DNA of 5,429 nucleotides from SURF-24 sp964537965 (GTDB lineage: Bacteria; Bacteroidota; Ignavibacteria; Ignavibacteriales; SURF-24). Positions 1-5,045 of the stretch are shown piece by piece; position 1 is the stretch's first letter, and every line of letters starts with the position of its first letter. The position numbers and the translations under genes were made by a program. The notes under the pieces are model-generated. The model did not search any database and had not been told where the DNA came from. It saw only the letters and a program-made list of their open reading frames with translations. The DNA lies in the NCBI GenBank assembly GCA_964537965.1, contig CAZIDB010000285.1, positions 1 to 5,429 on the forward strand, written 5' to 3'.

Positions 1-297
1 TGGGTTCATTGGATAATTTATGATCTGCCTGCTGCAAGCCGGGAAATAAAAGAAGATTGTAATGCCAACAGAAATTTACCGGATGGCGCACTTATGGGAG
101 TAAATGATTTCCATAAAATTTCTTACGGCGGTCCCTGTCCTCCTTCGGGTACGCACAAGTATCATTTTAAAATTTACGCGTTGGATAAAATATTACATCT
201 TAATGCAGGCGCTACTAAACGAACAATCCTGGAAGCTATGAGGGGGCATATAGTTGACCAGGGATTGATGGTGGGAAAATATAAAAGATCAAAATAA
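1..297 (+). CDS. PEBP/YbhB-family protein (Raf kinase inhibitor-like), 5' partial
   Basis: The frame is open from base 1 to a TAA stop and gives the last 98 residues; the N-terminus lies outside the window. The visible part carries hallmarks of bacterial phosphatidylethanolamine-binding proteins (YbhB/YbcL type): a WVHWIIYDLPA strand near the left edge, then LPDGA, GVNDF, and the ligand-pocket motif YGGPCPPSGTHKYHF (window residues 42-56), followed by YALD and the C-terminal GATK...EAM.GHI segment. The DPDAP-type motif that normally precedes HW must lie upstream. The family folds as a single beta-sandwich domain with an anion pocket; the physiological ligand in bacteria is poorly defined. An internal ATG at 94 is not a credible start because conserved sequence continues upstream of it. 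It converges with the minus-strand gene ending at 355. Family assignment is secure, cellular role is not. Confidence 0.93.
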   Translation, partial: WVHWIIYDLPAASREIKEDCNANRNLPDGALMGVNDFHKISYGGPCPPSGTHKYHFKIYALDKILHLNAGATKRTILEAMRGHIVDQGLMVGKYKRSK

Positions 298-329
298 CAG
301 GCCGGGAAATTCTTATTTAATCCATCCAC

Positions 330-346
330 GGAATTAATTCAATTCC
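330..346. terminator. Weak hairpin between convergent genes
   Basis: GGAATT (330-335) pairs with AATTCC (341-346) around a 5-base loop in the 57-bp gap between two convergent genes. The stem is only 6 bp, mostly A-T, and neither side is followed by a clear T run. Position is the main argument for a shared terminator. Confidence 0.22.
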
Positions 347-354
347 ATTTCCAA

Positions 355-576
355 CTACTGTAAATCATTCAATTTTGAAAATTCTGAGGATCCCCCTACT
401 CGTACGGTATCAATATTTTTCTGCGCTAAAGAATCATTACTTATTAATATTGCCGGTATAACTCTGGCTCCTCTTCCTTTATGATTTTCAAAATCCAAAT
501 TTCCAATTAATAGAAACAGACCGAAAATTAATAAGAGTATAACCCAGAAATAAACTTTGGCGAAACTGTCTTTCAT
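355..576 (-). CDS. Unrecognised small single-pass membrane protein
   Basis: I do not recognise this 73-residue protein. Residues 1-8 are short and include two lysines, residues 9-25 form one strongly hydrophobic helix (FWVILLLIFGLFLLIG), and about 48 polar residues follow. That resembles an uncleaved signal anchor with a soluble tail; no lipobox cysteine is present and there are no cysteines at all. The basic stretch HKGRGAR directly follows the helix, so the positive-inside rule could favour a cytoplasmic tail, but K2 and K7 make orientation uncertain. The ATG at 574-576 is preceded by GGAGA (581-585) four bases upstream, which supports real translation. It lies 105 bp downstream of the lipoprotein gene on the same strand, so it could be co-transcribed or use its own promoter. 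No function is proposed. Confidence 0.62.
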   Translation of the reverse strand: MKDSFAKVYFWVILLLIFGLFLLIGNLDFENHKGRGARVIPAILISNDSLAQKNIDTVRVGGSSEFSKLNDLQ

Positions 577-598
577 ATAATCTCCGAAGGTTATGTGT

Positions 599-604
599 AT
601 TATA
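599..604 (-). promoter_or_regulatory. Possible -10 box for the small membrane protein gene
   Basis: On the minus strand these bases read TATAAT, placed so that transcription would begin about 15 bases before the ATG of the 355-576 gene and leave just enough leader for its GGAGA site. No matching -35 element is visible at the usual distance (GTAAGC lies there), and such AT-rich hexamers arise by chance in this region, so support is weak. Confidence 0.22.
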
Positions 605-681
605 TTTATAAGTAAAATTTCGCTTACATGGAAATAATTCTAGGCGATAATGATATAAATCATTCCTGGGGAAAAAGAAAT

Positions 682-1578
682 CTAATTTAATTTGGAAGGA
701 AGACAGCGTCTGATAGTTAATTTGCCGCTTTTAGCGAATATTTTAATTGCTTCTGCAGCTTTAAAGGGATTTCCGCCGGATGAAGGAACAACCCAGCCAC
801 CCGATTCAAGATAATATAGTTCACCATTAATTTGAACAAGTATGCCGATATGCCCGGAACGGCCAACTAAATCACCGGCTTGTAACATTTTAAGTTGTTC
901 GGAATTTATTGATGAGCCTTCCGGCACCGAAAAAATTTCCTTCCCAAGAAGAACCAAATCCCTTGTATCTAACCTGAAATTATTGGAGGTACTGTTAAGT
1001 CCACCTTTGTCGGCAAAATTATTTGCTTCACAAAAAATCTTAAATCCGCCGGACGAGAATGGTGTTTGTTCCTGTGTTATAAGATTATAGTGTACTGCAA
1101 GCTCATAAGGAGTTGAAGCGAATCCCGAGCAATCCAAACCAAAACTTTTTTTATATCTTGAACCTTTGGGCTGCGGATCGTCTATATCAAAAATATCTCC
1201 TGCCCACCGGTAAAAATCTTTTCCAAAATATTGCTGGTAGATATCAAAGATAAAAAGAGTAAGTTCATTTACAGCATCTACAGGATGCATGCTTTTCAAA
1301 GTATCAAGTTTTGCAGAAATGAGCGGATCAATTATTTCTTCGAAGAATAGTTTATTCTTAGTTTTAAAGCCGGTAAAGTTTGTTCCGTCTTTAACTGTTG
1401 TCGTCTCTTCCGATTCAACATTTTCATTGAATTTACTTTTTTGATTATCAGTCGGATCAGGAATTGCGATAAGCTTTTTTACAGAAGTCATTTCATAAAT
1501 ATTTTCCTTGAAAAGGTTCCTGTTAGAACATGAAACAAGTATTAAGGAAAATAATATGATAAAATTTTTCGGTTTCAT
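682..1578 (-). CDS. Lipoprotein with NlpC/P60-like cysteine peptidase core
   Basis: This 298-residue protein begins with a lipoprotein signal peptide: MKPK, a hydrophobic stretch, then lipobox LVSC with Cys17 as the lipidated residue. No acidic residues directly follow Cys17, so no Bacteroidota surface-export signal is evident and a periplasmic-face location is likely. Residues 18-75 are polar and probably a linker. The C-terminal half resembles NlpC/P60 peptidases, which cut gamma-D-Glu-diamino acid bonds in murein: GLDCSGF places the nucleophile at Cys150, and LQAGDLVGRSGHIGILV places the catalytic base at His243. The Cys-to-His distance of 93 residues is far longer than in classic members such as Spr (about 51), and the third polar position is not a clear His; Glu258 (YYLESGG) is a candidate. 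The ATG at 1576-1578 has no evident Shine-Dalgarno but is fixed by the signal peptide. An inactive or divergent relative is possible. Confidence 0.8.
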   Translation of the reverse strand: MKPKNFIILFSLILVSCSNRNLFKENIYEMTSVKKLIAIPDPTDNQKSKFNENVESEETTTVKDGTNFTGFKTKNKLFFEEIIDPLISAKLDTLKSMHPVDAVNELTLFIFDIYQQYFGKDFYRWAGDIFDIDDPQPKGSRYKKSFGLDCSGFASTPYELAVHYNLITQEQTPFSSGGFKIFCEANNFADKGGLNSTSNNFRLDTRDLVLLGKEIFSVPEGSSINSEQLKMLQAGDLVGRSGHIGILVQINGELYYLESGGWVVPSSGGNPFKAAEAIKIFAKSGKLTIRRCLPSKLN

Positions 1579-1583
1579 TTTAT

Positions 1584-1621
1584 AATAAAAAGAGATTCCC
1601 GCTAAGTATAAACGGGAATCT
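1584..1621 (-). terminator. Intrinsic terminator of the nfeD-stomatin unit
   Basis: Read on the minus strand, AGATTCCCG (1621-1613) pairs perfectly with CGGGAATCT (1601-1593) around an 11-base loop. The stem is followed by C and then TTTTTATT (1591-1584). The stem starts 8 bases past the TAA stop of the stomatin-like gene, the classical place for a Rho-independent terminator. The same element nearly touches the lipoprotein start codon at 1578. Confidence 0.85.
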
Positions 1622-1629
1622 TACAAAAT

Positions 1630-2562
1630 TTATTTTGTTGTTTTAGGCGACTGATCTTTAATAACAGTCAGTGCTGTTGAAATCATTCCAGCTATATCAG
1701 ATAAATTTGAAGGTATGATTATCGAGTTATTTGTCTTAGCAAGATTGCCAAACGCATTTACGTATTGCTCTGCAATTCTCAAATTAACGGCGTTCATTCC
1801 GCCTTCTTCATTTATGGCAGTAGCAATCTCTCTAATTCCTTTTGCCGTAGCGAAAGCAACTCTCTCAATTTCCTGAGCGCGTCCTTCAGCCTCATTAATC
1901 CTTTTCTGTTTTTCACCTTCTGATCTTGCAATCATTTCCTGTTTGTCACCTTCTGCACGGTTTATCTTTGCCTGTTTGTCACCTTCTGATTCTGCGATCA
2001 ATGCGCGTTTCTCTCTCTCAGCACGCATCTGCTTTTCCATTGCATCTTTAATGCTCTGCGGAGGAACAATATTTTTTACTTCGTAGCGGGTTACTTTTAC
2101 TCCCCACGGTTCGCTTGCCTTATCAACAGCTTCAACAATTGTTACGTTTATAGTATCACGCTCTTCAAAGGTTTTATCCAATTCCAGTTTTCCAATTACG
2201 CTCCTCATGGTTGTTTGAGCTAACTGTGTGGCGGCGAATTGGTAGTTATTAATTCCATAAGATGCTTTCATTGGATCAACAACCTGCAGGTATAAAATTC
2301 CATCTACTTCCACTGAGATGTTATCCCGTGTTATGCACATTTGAGACGGAACGTCAAGAGCCTGTTCTTTTAATGTAAGTTTGTAGGCTATTTTATCAAC
2401 AAAAGGAATAAGAATATGAAAACCAGCTTCTAATGTTGCATTGTATTTGCCAAGCCTTTCCACAATAAATGCAGAACGCTGTGGAACTGTTCGGATAGTT
2501 TTAAGAAAAATTATGAACGCAAAGAATATTATACCAATCAAAATAACCGTTAACGGATCCAT
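1630..2562 (-). CDS. qmcA: SPFH-domain stomatin/paraslipin-like protein, QmcA family
   Basis: The 310-residue protein matches bacterial QmcA/YbbK and mitochondrial SLP-2. Residues 4-20 form one N-terminal membrane anchor. The SPFH domain follows, with the family signatures VPQRSAFIVERLGKY (27-40), AGFHILIPFVDKIAY, SVEVDGILYLQVVDP (83-97) and LDKTFEERDTIN. A charged coiled coil of 11-residue repeats runs from about 177 to 234 and ends in a Gly/Ala-rich tail with NSIIIPSNLSD. Family members oligomerise into rings or cages on the inner membrane and are thought to organise membrane microdomains and protein quality control; they have no enzymatic activity. The ATG at 2560-2562 is supported by GAGGAG (2568-2573) five bases upstream. 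It lies 57 bp downstream of nfeD, the usual partner, and a strong terminator follows. Length is normal for the family, with no sign of damage. Confidence 0.95.
   Translation of the reverse strand: MDPLTVILIGIIFFAFIIFLKTIRTVPQRSAFIVERLGKYNATLEAGFHILIPFVDKIAYKLTLKEQALDVPSQMCITRDNISVEVDGILYLQVVDPMKASYGINNYQFAATQLAQTTMRSVIGKLELDKTFEERDTINVTIVEAVDKASEPWGVKVTRYEVKNIVPPQSIKDAMEKQMRAEREKRALIAESEGDKQAKINRAEGDKQEMIARSEGEKQKRINEAEGRAQEIERVAFATAKGIREIATAINEEGGMNAVNLRIAEQYVNAFGNLAKTNNSIIIPSNLSDIAGMISTALTVIKDQSPKTTK
1861..1992 (-). repeat. 33-bp in-frame tandem repeat encoding hendecad coiled coil
   Basis: Four consecutive 11-residue units cover residues 191-234 of the stomatin-like protein, each with an (S/A)EG core and three with (D/E)KQ after it: ESEGDKQAKIN, RAEGDKQEMIA, RSEGEKQKRIN, EAEGRAQEIER. 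At DNA level an 18-base block (1938-1955) recurs exactly 33 bases away (1971-1988), and a near copy lies at 1906-1922. The fourth unit is degenerate. An 11-residue period suits a right-handed coiled coil, as in other SPFH proteins. Confidence 0.85.
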
Positions 2563-2619
2563 ATGAACTCCTCTGATAACCTAATATTTATAAATCAAAC
2601 AGTTAATTAAAAAGAACGA

Positions 2620-3066
2620 TCAGACTTTCTTTACTTTTAATGTAAGATTGGTCTTAGCGATAATTTCAACAGTAGCACCGGAATCGATTTGTTCATCAGC
2701 TTCAGCATTCCAATTCGTTCCGTGAAACTCAACTTTACCTTTTCTTGGGGGAATTATTGCCTCTATCACTATTGCCTTTTCTCCGGAATTATCTTCCATA
2801 TTCTCACCTTTATTTGTCTCAGTCTTTTTCCTACCGCTGAATAATTTGTTAACATACTTTCTAAGAGTAACTAGAAAAATAACAGATGACAAAATGAACA
2901 CAAGAAGTTGTATATCAAGTGATGGTGAGGTTAAAAGACAAATCAGGGCGGTAAGCCAGGCTCCCATCCCAAAGAAAAGAAGAACTAATCCGGGAACAGC
3001 AAGTTCCAAAAGAAAAAGGACCAAACCAATAATGAACCAAATAACTGCGGGATGACTCCAATCCAT
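2620..3066 (-). CDS. nfeD: NfeD-like membrane protein, short form with OB-fold domain
   Basis: The 148-residue product has three N-terminal membrane helices (about 7-23, 26-45 and 51-68), including the family-typical ELAVPGLVLLFFGMGAW segment. A basic, Lys/Glu-rich cytoplasmic linker (69-97) follows, then a C-terminal OB-fold-like domain starting near GEKAIV with GKVEFHGTNWNAEA (110-123) and ending in LTLKVKKV. It lacks the N-terminal ClpP-like serine protease domain of long NfeD proteins, so it corresponds to the YbbJ type that accompanies QmcA. Members are thought to bind and help assemble the partner stomatin; none of the short ones is an enzyme. The start is set at the ATG 3064-3066, because GGAG lies five bases upstream; an in-frame TTG at 3088-3090 would add eight polar residues and has no properly spaced ribosome site. 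It is followed by the stomatin-like gene in the same direction. Confidence 0.93.
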   Translation of the reverse strand: MDWSHPAVIWFIIGLVLFLLELAVPGLVLLFFGMGAWLTALICLLTSPSLDIQLLVFILSSVIFLVTLRKYVNKLFSGRKKTETNKGENMEDNSGEKAIVIEAIIPPRKGKVEFHGTNWNAEADEQIDSGATVEIIAKTNLTLKVKKV

Positions 3067-3071
3067 ATTAG

Positions 3072-3075
3072 CTCC
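3072..3075 (-). promoter_or_regulatory. Ribosome binding site deciding the nfeD start
   Basis: On the minus strand GGAG is followed by CTAAT and then the ATG at 3066. This spacing favours the ATG over the upstream in-frame TTG at 3088-3090. The resulting N-terminus MDWSHP leads straight into the first membrane helix. Confidence 0.8.
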
Positions 3076-3152
3076 ATAAGTGTTTTTCAATCCGGCATTA
3101 AATTACAAAGAATAAAATTTCCATTCAATTAGAATCGGTATTAAATAAGTAA

Positions 3153-3183
3153 TTTATGTTTGTTGAAAATTATGGTAAATTTG
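3153..3183 (+). promoter_or_regulatory. Candidate Bacteroidota-type promoter for the Trm112-like gene
   Basis: TAAATTTG at 3176-3183 matches the Bacteroidota sigma -7 consensus TAnnTTTG exactly. Nineteen bases upstream lies TTTA (3153-3156), three of four matches to the -33 TTTG element. Transcription starting near 3190 would give a leader of about 20 bases containing the GAGG at 3202-3205. The region is very AT-rich, so a chance match is possible. The opposite-facing nfeD promoter must lie in the same 145-bp region, but I see only a poorly spaced TATTCTTTG on the minus strand (3106-3114). Confidence 0.45.
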
Positions 3184-3201
3184 TCTGCAAAAATTCAATT
3201 T

Positions 3202-3205
3202 GAGG
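3202..3205 (+). promoter_or_regulatory. Ribosome binding site deciding the Trm112-like start
   Basis: GAGG lies six bases before the ATG at 3212. It overlaps the in-frame TTG at 3200-3202, which therefore cannot be the start if this site is used. The ATG start also gives the usual family N-terminus, with the LLDIL segment at residues 6-10. Confidence 0.75.
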
Positions 3206-3211
3206 TTACTA

Positions 3212-3427
3212 ATGATTAGCAAAGATTTATTGGATATTCTATGCTGCCCGGAGACAAAAGCCGACCTGGTTTTAGACGGAAACTTCCTGGTATCGGTGGA
3301 TAAAAATACGAGAAGAAGATACAGGATTGAAGATGATATCCCTATTATGTTAATTGAGGAATCCGAACAGCTTGATGTTGAAACCTGGAAGGAAATTATG
3401 ACAAAACATGGAAAACCTGTCGAGTAG
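3212..3427 (+). CDS. Trm112/UPF0434 (YcaR)-like small protein lacking most zinc cysteines
   Basis: This 71-residue protein aligns by eye with YcaR/UPF0434 and Trm112-like proteins: SKDLLDILCCPETKADL at residues 3-19 corresponds to the family's LLEIIACPVCNGKL, and YRIEDDIPIMLIEES (37-51) corresponds to the conserved (F/Y)PIRDGIPVLLE block near the C-terminus. The family is a small zinc-ribbon-like fold; in eukaryotes and archaea Trm112 activates methyltransferases, while bacterial roles are largely unknown. Here the second cysteine of CPxC is Thr15 and the later cysteine is Ser28, leaving Cys12 and an extra adjacent Cys11, so zinc binding as in YcaR is doubtful. Acidic residues continue to a short C-terminal extension. 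It lies 78 bp upstream of the GlcD-like gene on the same strand and could share its transcript. Family call is good; molecular partner is unknown. Confidence 0.82.
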   Translation: MISKDLLDILCCPETKADLVLDGNFLVSVDKNTRRRYRIEDDIPIMLIEESEQLDVETWKEIMTKHGKPVE

Positions 3428-3455
3428 GTTTTTACTCGTAGGATTTTGTTTTGTT
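3421..3455 (+). terminator. Weak hairpin plus T-rich tract after the Trm112-like gene
   Basis: CGAGTA (3421-3426) pairs with TACTCG (3433-3438) around a GGTTTT loop, overlapping the TAG stop, and a T-rich tract containing TTTTGTTTTG follows (3445-3454). The stem is short and the T tract is several bases away, so any termination would be partial. It may only reduce readthrough into the GlcD-like gene. Confidence 0.3.
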
Positions 3456-3505
3456 CGATCCGCGCCCTATCAAATTAAATTTTATAATTAATCCGGAAGA
3501 ACTTT

Positions 3506-4990
3506 ATGGTAATTAAAACTAATCCAGACGAAATACAAAGTTTCCTTGTTGATGCCGCAAATTATAAAGGTACTTGTGATGCCGTCTATTTCCCTGAAAC
3601 GGAAAGTGAAATTGCAGAGGTTGTTAAAGAAGCCAATCAAAAGGGATTGCGGATTACTGTTGCCGGAAACGGAACAGGTTTAACGGGAGCGAGAGTACCC
3701 GAAGGCGGGATCGTAATTTCTACTGAGAAGTTAAATAAAATTTTAGAGATAAATGCCGACGATGATTTTGCAATAGTACAGCCCGGAGTATTATTGAAAG
3801 ATTTCCAGGATGAAGTGGAAAGAAAAGGTTACTTCTATCCCCCTGATCCCACAGAAAGAAATTGTTTTGTAGGTGCTACAATTGCAACAAATGCATCCGG
3901 CGCAAAAACATTCAAGTATGGACCAACAAGAGATTATGTTCTTGCTCTTAGAATTGTTCTTCCTGATGGTGAAGTTTTAACGTTGGATCGTGGCCAGCAT
4001 TTAGTAAAAGAAAATCTTCTTGAGATAACAACTGAATCGGGAAAAATCATCAGGATAGAAATACCGGATTATAAAATGCCGGAGACGAAACATGCAGCGG
4101 GATATTTCTGCCATCAGAATATGGATGCAATTGATTTGTTTATTGGCAGTGAAGGAACACTTGGAATAATTACGGAAGCTAAATTAAAACTGCTGGATAT
4201 GCCGGATAATATTTTATCTGCAGTAATCTTTTTTGACAGCGAAGATGATGCACTACTCTTTCTTACAGAAGCGAGACACATAAGCTATAAAACAAGGGAA
4301 GATAAAACTCCGGATGAAATTGATGCGCGGGGTTTGGAATATTTCGATCACAATTCCTTAATGTTTCTTGCTGACGAATATTCTCAGATTCCAAAAGAGA
4401 AGAAAGCGGCTGTTTGGTTTGAGCAGGAATTTGAATCCCAGTACGAAGAAACAATGTTTGAGAAATGGATTGAACTGCTTGTTCAGCATAACGGTGATGA
4501 AGAAACGGCATGGATGGCTACAGACAGTATTGATATGCAGAAGCTGAAAGATTTCCGTCATGCAATTTCGTGGAGAGTGAATGAATATATTTCACGCAAA
4601 CATATAACAAAAGTAGGGACAGACATTGCAGTTCCCGACGATAAGTTTATTGACTTCTACAAATGGATTAGACACGAAGTTGTTAAGACCGATCTTGATT
4701 TTGTTATCTATGGTCATTTTGGTGATTGCCATGTTCATCTGAATATGTTACCCAAAGATCAGAAAGAACATCATCTGGCAAAAACTTTTTACAAACTGAT
4801 TTGCGAAAAGGCTGTTTCACTTGGAGGGACTGTTTCCGCTGAACATGGTATTGGAAAATTAAAACGAGAATATCTGTTAAGAATGTTTGGCGAAGAAAAC
4901 ATAAAGCAGATGGCAAAGCTGAAATTATCTTTAGACCCAAACAAAGTTTTGGGAATAGGAAATATTTTTGAGGAGAAATTTTTAGGTTGA
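3506..4990 (+). CDS. FAD-linked oxidoreductase, GlcD / D-2-hydroxyacid dehydrogenase family
   Basis: The 494-residue protein has the two-domain layout of GlcD, D-lactate and D-2-hydroxyglutarate dehydrogenases, flavoenzymes that oxidise 2-hydroxyacids to 2-oxoacids. The PCMH-type FAD domain covers about 25-232: PETESEIAEVV, the pyrophosphate loop AGNGTGLTG (53-61), YPPDPTERNCFVGATIATNASG (111-132, in parts) and GSEGTLGIITE (214-224). The C-terminal cap domain ends with HFGDCHVHLN (404-413) and SAEHGIGKLKR (444-454), then DPNKVLGIGNIF. By comparison with human D2HGDH, His404, His411 and Glu446 are the expected metal ligands. The usual HxGDGNxH motif is altered to HFGDCHVH. No Fe-S domain is fused, and no GlcE or GlcF gene lies beside it in the window. 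The ATG at 3506 has GGAAGA (3495-3500) five bases upstream. Substrate cannot be told from sequence; D-lactate, glycolate and D-2-hydroxyglutarate are all possible. Confidence 0.92.
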   Translation: MVIKTNPDEIQSFLVDAANYKGTCDAVYFPETESEIAEVVKEANQKGLRITVAGNGTGLTGARVPEGGIVISTEKLNKILEINADDDFAIVQPGVLLKDFQDEVERKGYFYPPDPTERNCFVGATIATNASGAKTFKYGPTRDYVLALRIVLPDGEVLTLDRGQHLVKENLLEITTESGKIIRIEIPDYKMPETKHAAGYFCHQNMDAIDLFIGSEGTLGIITEAKLKLLDMPDNILSAVIFFDSEDDALLFLTEARHISYKTREDKTPDEIDARGLEYFDHNSLMFLADEYSQIPKEKKAAVWFEQEFESQYEETMFEKWIELLVQHNGDEETAWMATDSIDMQKLKDFRHAISWRVNEYISRKHITKVGTDIAVPDDKFIDFYKWIRHEVVKTDLDFVIYGHFGDCHVHLNMLPKDQKEHHLAKTFYKLICEKAVSLGGTVSAEHGIGKLKREYLLRMFGEENIKQMAKLKLSLDPNKVLGIGNIFEEKFLG

Positions 4991-5003
4991 TAAAAATTTA
5001 TTA

Positions 5004-5036
5004 TAAGGTGAGTCCTCTATTCCAGAACTCACCTTA
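5004..5036. terminator. Hairpin between convergent genes, probable bidirectional terminator
   Basis: TAAGGTGAGT (5004-5013) pairs perfectly over 10 bp with ACTCACCTTA (5027-5036), with a 13-base loop. It sits in the 55-bp gap between the plus-strand GlcD-like gene and the minus-strand TlpA-like gene. Neither side has an uninterrupted U tract directly after the stem; the minus-strand side is followed by ATAATAAATTTTTA, which is the better exit. Position and stem quality support shared termination. Confidence 0.65.
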
Positions 5037-5045
5037 ATGCAAACT

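Noticed and set aside
842..1090. Open frame of 82 codons on the plus strand inside the lipoprotein gene
   Set aside because: It lies wholly antisense to a gene with clear signal peptide and catalytic motifs, and its translation looks like no known family.
1861..1992. 33-bp periodic repeats as a CRISPR-like array
   Set aside because: The units are contiguous with no spacers, are in frame, and encode the expected coiled coil of a stomatin-like protein.
2846..3055. Open frame of 69 codons on the plus strand inside nfeD
   Set aside because: It is antisense to the NfeD membrane helices; its Lys/Arg/Thr-rich translation is what hydrophobic codons give in reverse.
3088..3090. TTG as the nfeD start codon
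   Set aside because: The ATG at 3066 has a properly spaced GGAG; the TTG has none and adds only a short polar leader that is not typical of the family.
3142..3156. TAAAT-AAGTA-ATTTA inverted repeat near the -33 region as an operator
   Set aside because: A 5-bp all A-T palindrome is expected by chance in such AT-rich sequence.
4263..4940. Three minus-strand open frames inside the GlcD-like gene
   Set aside because: All are fully covered by a well-conserved coding frame, have no domain signatures, and overlap one another in part.
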